Shown: one piece after another, positions 63,201 through 64,000 of the stretch
How positions within the stretch are numbered: position 1 is the first letter of the stretch
Layout: each line of letters begins with the position of its first letter
Assembly: GCA_963970005.1 (NCBI GenBank)
Contig: CAXAMN010001159.1
Coordinates: forward strand, 425,523 to 489,522
Direction of reading: 5' to 3'
DNA length: 64,000 bases
Source: Durusdinium trenchii
Lineage: Eukaryota > Sar > Dinophyceae > Suessiales > Symbiodiniaceae
Position numbers and translations under genes: made by a program
The notes under the pieces: generated by a model
Databases searched by the model: none
Told to the model about the DNA's origin: nothing
Seen by the model: the letters and a program-made list of their open reading frames with translations, nothing else

Positions 63201-63776
63201 CTTTTGTTGCCTTTCTCTGTCAACACGACTCACCGAACTTCAGAGACTCCGAAGTTCCAAGTCCGCTCGCATGCGATTCCGGCGCGGCACGCCAGGGCCG
63301 GCCGGACCTCATGTCGCGCGCGCGCGTGCCGAGCGCGCCCGGTGACTGTCGCGCCTGGCTTGTCGCTCGCTGAAGATCTTGAACATGGCGCCTTGCCTCG
63401 AACATCGCGGGCGCGGAAAGGGCCGGCCGAAGCGCCGAGGAGTAGCGCGGAGTCTGGGAGTCGGCGGCGCGCGGGCCTCCGGTGAAAGAACACGTGGGAG
63501 TTCTTAGATCCTTGGGTGAATCACCCAAATGACTTCCAGCCACCAAGAGTCACATTGGAGTTGGGTGGTTTGGAGTCAGTGGATCCATGTGTGGCAGTGG
63601 ATGTTCTGGGCACCCCTATCCTCCGGCACCCCGACTGCTGGCATGCTGGTGACTGTCCCATTCTCGGCTCACTGAAGACCCACCGTTGCAGCTGAGCCGC
63701 AACGTTGCAGCGACCGTGTTGCCCACACCTACCAGGCACATGATAAGGCAGAGGCGCTCCATCTCGGTCATCATTC
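29805..63776 (-). CDS. ABC transporter, B family full transporter (5' end beyond window), at least 48 exons
   Basis: Joined exons give about 1080 residues in the order TMD1, NBD1, charged linker, TMD2, NBD2. This is the layout of P-glycoprotein-type ABCB exporters, membrane pumps that use ATP to move hydrophobic compounds or lipids. Seen directly: both NBDs have Walker A ([18 protein letters not shown]), Q-loop (QEPVLF; QEPILF), LSGGQKQR signature, Walker B with DEATSALD, and H-loop AHRLST. The final exon ends QMQSQK then TGA at 29805-29807. Exon phases agree at nearly every junction. By hand count about 26 donors start GC, 11 GT and 9 GA, and most acceptors are AG followed by G. The N-terminal cytosolic part and the first membrane helix are missing and should lie past 64000. 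One short TMD2 exon is unresolved and the 55.14 kb boundary is uncertain. The family call is secure; the substrate cannot be told. Confidence 0.93.
30068..30118 (-). repeat. 51-bp repeat, inverted partner of 52229-52279
   Basis: Reverse complement of 52229-52279 with one mismatch (ACTACC against GGTGGT side). Starts GGGGTGTCCTGGCTGGACTA. Confidence 0.9.
30469..30543 (-). repeat. 90-bp dispersed repeat, internally deleted copy
   Basis: Minus-strand copy: both ends (AGCCTCAAAGTACCTCGGAA; ACTTGAAGTCGGGTCCAGGT) kept, about 18 bp of the middle lost. In the intron before the last-but-two exon of the ABC gene. Confidence 0.8.
32146..32250 (+). repeat. GGTTGGAGGCCAT repeat, copy 5 (longest)
   Basis: AACAAGAAGCTACTAG units flank two tandem GTAGGTTGGAGGCCAT units; the cluster ends with the same CTAGTAACAAGAAGCTA text it began with. 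In an NBD2 intron of the ABC gene. Confidence 0.75.
32276..32359. repeat. Short hairpin element with ATGGAAGTGGATGG arms, copy 1
   Basis: Left arm CATGGAAGTGGATGG and right arm CCATCCACTTCCATG are exact complements about 50 bp apart. A related hairpin is at 61797-61862. Confidence 0.7.
32821..33009 (+). repeat. Tandem duplication, period about 102 bp
   Basis: AGGAACCATGGATACACC at 32821 recurs as AGGAACGATGGATGCACC at 32923; both units end with AAAAACCAGCC...AGGGCAAA...GCATAGT. Inside an NBD2 intron. Confidence 0.85.
35703..35886 (-). repeat. 3' LTR of the copia element (184 bp)
   Basis: Identical by eye to 44683-44866. Flanked on the left by the target duplication GTTTTT (35697-35702). The gag-pol stop codon (35835-35837) lies inside this LTR, so about 52 bases of the LTR are coding at this end. 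Confidence 0.95.
35835..44729 (-). CDS. Copia gag-pol polyprotein with embedded methyltransferase-like domain
   Basis: A single frame of 2964 codons. The first methionine lies inside the LTR; Met29 (44643-44645), just after the primer site, is a more likely start. Domains by approximate residue: CX2C...CX2C zinc ribbon 62-82; Gag-like helical region 285-470; CCHC-like knuckle [16 protein letters not shown] at about 610-625; aspartic protease with VIDTACQRT (Asp713); a variable region with a hydrophobic stretch near 1000; methyltransferase-like domain 1190-1430; integrase HHCC from His1595, then the DDE core with ADIF, VDDDGAF and TIERHNG; reverse transcriptase with active site YVDD (2614-2617); RNase H with YSDASWANA (Asp2773). 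All catalytic motifs of the pol enzymes are intact and there is no stop, so the copy may be active. Between about 41.96 and 41.28 kb the conserved-looking protein lies in another frame (see separate entry). Confidence 0.93.
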   Translation of the reverse strand: MIFHRPHVPPASGCSSWHRSLWLQDLRSMFDFDDLSAPALSMSDVAPPPEDAGSDADPSWRCWSCDNDTFTWTGEGWKCARCRSSDCYNIVQSQKHETDHGIWMYVPRQSQASSPTSSPPPLLPDPSQATLLVDRASRVLNRPRHGPPVPPQEHEGREQAESEPLTDDPIIELEGMVGKSRSSRRSRRRRAQQNKAVEAPANVVDTGTGVDIGVGAQQSQLQPQDNTAQLNRSLASLVKTLQNAVNKAEHASESSSSSWNSRMGPEKGVRYRTGAPPPPPAWKYNKDDLRSFPKWQRKLSVWKRQIAGYMSKKDAALLLYSSLTGEAEEELEHCDLDRLESADGIEYIEQTLQSGLATRLVYQKRKLMADYESIVRQPGESMRAYSNRYRRCEIALQSVAVDVSGMYDSESRGNRLLERSRISPENQRLVLIGSGYKLTYESIVESLCMSFPEHKPPPQLFGKDGQPIKAKFSPSTSSSSTSSSASTSATSYRSFGSNSFRDRDRKGKGKGKVRQAFVAEAAEEPLEAIDEDDEEFHDPEFEDQPDSVEFEEPDDNIEQDDDVELLEDDPFDPQAIAQVLTVTAKKLQGLTLGRKFTGAKSVEERKKNSTCSACGQPGHWHGDSVCPKSGKAGKGSKGSGKSFDKDSAKGASKSKKVYIGVHHPDGTSTSHDTSVEPPCQEPPPITNYFTFVAVVAHEVFTVDSSLQGMMVIDTACQRTCAGLQWLDGYTSLLQQHRLCCKRITAPEAFQFGRGDPIEARHRVYLPACFDDHLLLIGASAVDTGIPLLASNTFLETMQSIIDVANSCIHFGAIDVTLPLVKINGHLTVAIAQFPKDVHKHSVWQRLSSEEFWHDPHPEILSDEFDIRDLSRPKRTAGVLTATDVATSTSQMDASLAPLGSGTSQPGMDHTPLDVIHGEARLQTLQQGLDDAAREIPAAGGRSADGSHQVGAREHAQGVLSSRVEAPREQVRFLRDVHPVPHQGQVEHGRANLGGFSWMVGLAKIFLAAAILFKYLATGIGLRQDGHASHSAQIQEQGQANSVSGNSAIPATSSTEFSLFSPGFEDAFDTLGGIRPAVGQSGPNGDPLGRGDGYESHGCEQPGRGVVLGRQDLSLSVGPSISIDSAGSGMGRSRGKNSGVDRSGSPSSTLSLKPGFKKQLIGKIKKAKHAAETELNLYEALATKHRTMQSRTDILEVFAGRGLISSQAPRHGLSACTPVDYNTGFDLATAADQARVRQIQKKLRPLFLIAQLHCTPWLLMQDNMNYVNRPEELEARRALERPVVEEAMQWCRTQHAAGHFYLLENPLTSRLWQEEAVQSMLHDTGAFFVTCHSGAYGAKNTKGQMIKKTFQFASNNKDILHYLSDKLTAEELKQCVPLEGKDVTQSQEYPQRLITSILQGVRYVAKLHNPTRFSIKKVYAAFSQPDTDQEKWQDVIARARLLFTSSSTSNIILEQQDQLHKQIQALLPWEITRLQLAWRPLVQRMPQRVPHTHRGQVLKYIGREKLHISSEDLSDVHFPRGRFEAPVDIAVFFFGYPQTADEDIGIPGEEAHLHDQDPEQQLQRENPTKEVFHDEIFFPNASNIDRSIKAAVARMHKNMGHLPPAEILKLLALNGITSDQVIKATKAMVCSACQRAKPPKPPNPASSHPQYLGQFADNVQADIFYLRDMSSKNYPILGMICEATHLHAAIRLESRQPIHVAKALREAWVRNFGFPLRLSVDDDGAFKSDFMNFCDEGGTFVDFIPPEAHYKLGTIERHNGTLRMLLERIVDSTPCTSPEDLDNAIVSALYAKNSATWSSGRPPYIAAFGKIPRIGLDFINDPRALVAGSTRSDMQQQAAMMRCEAYKAIAEATASSTLRRALLRKTNVQPIMDPTPGSLLAYWRWTVRSHRKRGGYRIARYLGKDPDNNLWVQSGNQTLKVAPNQVRDVFGYEEYVPSRQDIKSLQQAEQNLRDDLWSDDRIPLEAQPPEEPEDGLDDAPPEAAALEMADQEFPSMDLPLVIQPQEPQPEAKELKLPKTKPSGAVPPEDPQELMSPSTVIHMKQKITQNIFGKGSASTATPLPAPFTPSRRSRPARSRTPTSVRRLEREGTFTDPYMLASAGQEALADQIAPDTPALEPSEQHPGGVTGVPNSGARWLTPRNPVTPPLQGLPEQEPVDLTGEDDDLPQPGEPDLTRVAPVTPDDLGDEPLPTLPAKRPFHALKTDITARKAGQGSFELFGYESAFARPLSMKNLECFARLDLCVSQPQLTLASGPPLNYVKWRRTVDANTNELIEEGTKPEDDDDGKFTFDGPRNVITELWHTPPPAHDTYYYHYRDGTIQEIEAGWDGSEENAMPSTKAYYKVYVQELAAAVEDNLSRPSDSETDVEDYKNGKRLTRQEKKAIEKELSYRDILSQSEDYIQDFIKSAQKEETSFMEWKSLKPVPPDETEKILADPELKKRVITSRACYRDKNKGVPPLKAKTRIVARGNQDPDLRALTRQAPTPSRISEMLTYLIFLSGLHQKAFHSTSKWKMWAGDVSTAFLQGCQDLSERAGKLYLKAPRDPLLVRARVFQSDLYEITGNVYGLSNAPYTWAKEVSSRLLKLGFTMHSFDHMMFLFPDPNNLPAPAAVLICYVDDFLLTFNESFPFDKFLGAFKWGAQQFLEQGKPLIFKGKEIHLEQTGQLQTLRIVQQAFIEGLEMGRISKKVKKTDILSPEHWPEFRSISGCLQWLAGQTRLDISSAVSLSNKGQDTTYGDLDYLYQTLQHVKDTASLGLRLFPVPIDDSTVIMAYSDASWANAQNSASQHGQLLFLAPATVSEKICYGGLADWKSSRSKRVCRSTLAAEAVSADSAADRLAFLQYTLGEIVFGIPAHRVGPRLRALLATDCKSLYDSVSSPNPTVEDKRSLVNIRSIQEVVNRNTIHWLPTSLQMADSLTKVSNDLRDKLLEWLQRPLIQLRSDGSKERFPSVNLAWHERLAPLNHQV
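35887..35904 (-). other. Candidate polypurine tract of the copia element
   Basis: On the element strand AAAAGAAAGATTCCCCAG directly precedes the 3' LTR. Position and purine richness fit a plus-strand priming site; two thymines interrupt it. Confidence 0.5.
40440..41160 (-). other. Cytosine-5 DNA methyltransferase-like domain inside the copia polyprotein
   Basis: Residues about 1190-1430. Seen: LEVFAGRG (1194-1201), which fits the SAM-binding motif I of C5 methyltransferases (usually L-F-x-G-x-G); LHCTPW with Cys1253 in the place of the catalytic Pro-Cys motif IV; and LLENP with Glu1303 in the place of the ENV motif VI. Spacing (about 60 and 50 residues) suits the fold. In canonical enzymes motif IV is PPCQ or PPCTPW; here a histidine stands before the cysteine, so activity is uncertain. 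From family knowledge, copia polyproteins of Symbiodiniaceae often carry such a domain, and capture of methyltransferases by retrotransposons has been reported. The location between protease and integrase argues that it is part of the element, not a separate gene. Confidence 0.72.
41276..42247 (-). other. Overlapping second-frame ORF in the copia element with a zinc-finger segment
   Basis: A 323-codon open frame, +1 relative to gag-pol. Its middle part contains [20 protein letters not shown] followed by [10 protein letters not shown], a Cys-His...Cys-x2-Cys pattern followed by a low-complexity S/P/K region and an acidic tail ending DEEWYWDD. The gag-pol frame across the same bases reads as low-information sequence. 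In related dinoflagellate copia proteins (from memory) a similar Cys/His segment lies between protease and methyltransferase domains. The likely frame change points are near 41.96 kb and 41.28 kb. Either two compensating frameshifts have occurred in this copy, or the frame is reached by translational shifting or as a separate product. It stays open in both frames. Confidence 0.6.
44669..44681 (-). other. Candidate primer-binding site of the copia element
   Basis: On the element strand, one base after the 5' LTR end, the sequence reads TGGCACCGGAGCC. Copia elements are usually primed by initiator methionine tRNA (plant form TGGTATCAGAGCC). The shared TGG and GAGCC, and the position, support the call; the differences in the middle mean the tRNA is not certain. 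Confidence 0.6.
44683..44866 (-). repeat. 5' LTR of the copia element (184 bp)
   Basis: Identical by eye to 35703-35886. On the element strand it begins TGTGAATTTAGC and ends GGTGCTCTAG. Flanked on the plus-strand right side by the target duplication GTTTTT (44867-44872). The long open frame already runs through its last 47 bases. No promoter motif can be assigned. Confidence 0.95.
45565..45657 (+). repeat. Four spaced GTCACCCG words
   Basis: AGTCACCCG occurs four times within about 90 bp (near 45569, 45588, 45624, 45646). It lies about 700 bp outside the copia element, in the ABC gene intron at the TMD2/NBD2 border. Confidence 0.6.
46040..46175 (+). repeat. Tandem repeat, period about 87 bp
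   Basis: CATCTTGCATCTAACCCCAA followed by TGGAAACGCAGCATCCA occurs twice, with a TTGTTGACC run between. Just before it are three CCATGTACYCACG-type units (45952-46000). Confidence 0.75.
46415..52452 (-). CDS. ABCB exons: linker and second transmembrane domain (TMD2)
   Basis: Exons: 52375-52452 (charged linker rich in [11 protein letters not shown]), 51734-51829 ([14 protein letters not shown], start of TMD2), 50861-50928 ([16 protein letters not shown]), 50413-50491 ([13 protein letters not shown], intracellular loop), 50076-50132 ([16 protein letters not shown]), 49057-49152 ([15 protein letters not shown]), 48721-48764, 48085-48187 ([17 protein letters not shown]), 47568-47628 ([14 protein letters not shown]), 47327-47391 ([15 protein letters not shown]), 46997-47042, 46854-46894 and 46415-46450 (DMFKLMDR). 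The order of motifs follows ABCB TMD2. A further exon is expected between 50076 and 49152; open sequence at about 49782-49866 is a candidate but its frame and borders do not resolve. The linker resembles the acidic/basic connector between NBD1 and TMD2 in P-glycoproteins. Confidence 0.87.
52112..52179. repeat. CTACTAG / GGGGCTCCTGGC repeat, copy near 52 kb
   Basis: Same words as 8021-8103 (ACGAACGGGGCTCCTGGC, ATCGCTACTAGGA), here in an intron of the ABC gene. Confidence 0.7.
52229..52279 (+). repeat. 51-bp repeat, inverted partner of 30068-30118
   Basis: Starts CCCTGTCTGGAAGCCTATAG and ends CCAGCCAGGACACCCC. 22 kb away from its partner, in a linker-region intron of the ABC gene; the partner lies just upstream of the last exon. 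Confidence 0.9.
53377..58830 (-). CDS. ABCB exons: first nucleotide-binding domain (NBD1)
   Basis: Exons: 58777-58830, 58198-58296 (Walker [10 protein letters not shown]), 58060-58110 (ALMERFYDP), 57114-57160, 56811-56898 (Q-loop QEPVLF), 56316-56418, 55682-55728, 55348-55389 (Walker [13 protein letters not shown]), about 55141-55186 ([10 protein letters not shown]), 54676-54721 (SIAHRLSTV), 53646-53696 ([16 protein letters not shown]) and 53377-53441 ([15 protein letters not shown]). The signature LSGGQKQR is split by the intron between 56316 and 55728. All motifs needed for ATP binding and hydrolysis are present, including the Walker B glutamate, so the site looks catalytically competent. 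Exon 56811 starts with the second half of an arginine codon begun at 57114, which confirms that join. The end of the ~55.14 kb exon is not resolved. Confidence 0.92.
54032..54124 (+). repeat. 90-bp dispersed repeat, full copy
   Basis: TACCTGGACCCGACTTCAAG at left and GGGGTACTTTGAGGCTC at right; closely matches 28621-28708. In an NBD1 intron of the ABC gene, antisense to it. Confidence 0.85.
54914..55000. repeat. 90-bp hairpin (MITE-like) element, copy 2
   Basis: GGGGCTCCAAGAACCTTCTT at left, AAGGAGGTACTTGGAGCTCT at right, with middle GGGGTGGGTTTAGAGGGTCC. Same layout as 23701-23790 with both arms changed in a matching way. Confidence 0.85.
55525..55560 (+). repeat. AAGG microsatellite
   Basis: A run of GAAGGAAGGAAGGAAGG inside an NBD1 intron; a similar run is at 2497-2520, in both cases next to GGAATGAAGG. 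Confidence 0.85.
57261..57321 (-). repeat. GC-rich 70-bp dispersed repeat, inverted copy
   Basis: TCTGGGACTGCCATGTCGGA, then AAAAGGCCAGGGGTGGTGCC: reverse complement of the copies at 23.6 and 24.6 kb. In an NBD1 intron of the ABC gene. Confidence 0.8.
59465..63776 (-). CDS. ABCB exons: first transmembrane domain (TMD1)
   Basis: Ten exons: 63693-63776, 63355-63391, 63074-63113, 62715-62777, 62101-62265, 61449-61511, 60523-60616, 60203-60255, 59865-60025, 59465-59534. They encode a membrane helix ([18 protein letters not shown]), the first intracellular loop ([13 protein letters not shown] then DVSWFDLKE, matching the QD-x-WFD motif of ABCB loops), a helix pair ([22 protein letters not shown]), the [11 protein letters not shown] motif typical of ABCB coupling helices, and a further hydrophobic stretch at 59865-60025. 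Lengths and phases are consistent: for example, the 165-nt exon starts and ends in phase 0. The start of the first exon (63776) is the least certain. The 61449 exon is followed by the intron that contains the DNA polymerase relic. Confidence 0.88.
60804..61145 (+). pseudogene. Fragment of protein-primed family-B DNA polymerase (Maverick/Polinton type), frameshifted
   Basis: Plus strand, opposite to the host gene, in the ABC gene intron between exons 61449 and 60616. The frame from 60804 reads [13 protein letters not shown] and QLPPKKE, a motif typical of the DNA_pol_B_2 polymerases of Maverick/Polinton transposons and related viruses. Near 60957-60970 the homology moves to another frame ([17 protein letters not shown] is seen there), and near 61110 it breaks again after a stop. 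At least two frame breaks and the lack of the rest of the gene mean it is dead. The segment is visibly more A/T-rich than the flanking introns. No capsid, integrase or inverted repeats of such an element were found nearby. Confidence 0.8.
61797..61862. repeat. Short hairpin element with CATGGAAGTGGA arms, copy 2
   Basis: Left arm ATCATGGAAGTGGA, right arm TCTACTTCCATGAT, one mismatch. Same arms as 32276-32359, unrelated middle. In a TMD1 intron. Confidence 0.7.
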
Positions 63777-64000
63777 CTCGGCAACATCGATGGGACCGAA
63801 AGCATTCAATGAACGAAACATTCAAACAATGCACAATGCAACTGTAACAATAAATGTCTTCCCCAAGAGGGGGGGCACCCACTGTGAAAAGGGTTGCAAT
63901 CCCAATCCTCAAACAATTCCTTGAACGGAAACTTCAACGGGACCAAGTCCCGACCCCCCCGAAACGACCTGGTTCCGCGAACGCTTCGATCGCAAGACAT

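Noticed and set aside
63806..64000. Minus frame with KFPFKELFE as a possible N-terminal ABCB exon
   Set aside because: The expected first membrane helix would have to fit between it and exon 63776, and nothing there encodes one; left out of the model.
1..64000. tRNA, rRNA, CRISPR arrays, spliced-leader relicts, bacterial promoters or operons
   Set aside because: Looked for by eye and not found; splice structure and repeats point to a eukaryotic nuclear genome.

Overview
This window looks like nuclear DNA from a dinoflagellate, most likely a Symbiodiniaceae-type genome. The reasons are: genes broken into many tiny exons; introns that begin with GC, GT or GA and end in AG, usually followed by a G in the next exon; every convincing host gene on the minus strand, as in the one-directional gene arrays of these algae; a large Ty1/copia element of the kind common in these genomes; and many short dispersed hairpin repeats. 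Exons were joined by hand from reading frame, splice dinucleotides and phase, so all gene models are predictions.

Reading the minus strand from high to low coordinates: (1) ~63.8 kb to 29.8 kb is one ABC transporter gene of the B family (TMD1-NBD1-TMD2-NBD2), in at least 48 exons averaging about 67 nt. Its N terminus lies beyond the window. (2) 27.3-25.9 kb is a complete two-exon PP2C protein phosphatase of 409 residues with an N-myristoylation motif. (3) ~22.6-21.3 kb holds exons of a cysteine/tryptophan repeat protein. (4) 15.0-11.5 kb is a SET-domain (SMYD-like) protein lysine methyltransferase candidate. (5) 6.8-5.2 kb has scattered coding patches with no recognised family. (6) 3.8-3.0 kb has two exons that resemble the C-terminal half of a phytanoyl-CoA dioxygenase-like protein.

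Two mobile elements sit inside introns of the ABC gene. At 35,703-44,866 there is a full-length Ty1/copia retrotransposon with identical 184-bp LTRs, a 6-bp target duplication and one 2964-codon gag-pol reading frame. Between protease and integrase it carries a domain resembling a DNA cytosine-5 methyltransferase, and a zinc-finger segment there lies in a different reading frame. Removing it leaves an intron of about 343 bp. At 60.8-61.15 kb, on the opposite strand, lies a broken fragment of a protein-primed family-B DNA polymerase of Maverick/Polinton type.

The rest of the window is intron or intergenic DNA filled with short repeat families: 90-96 bp hairpin elements, a ~90-bp dispersed repeat, clusters of the word GGTTGGAGGCCAT, a GC-rich ~70-bp repeat and microsatellites. 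No tRNA, rRNA, CRISPR array or bacterial-type operon was seen.
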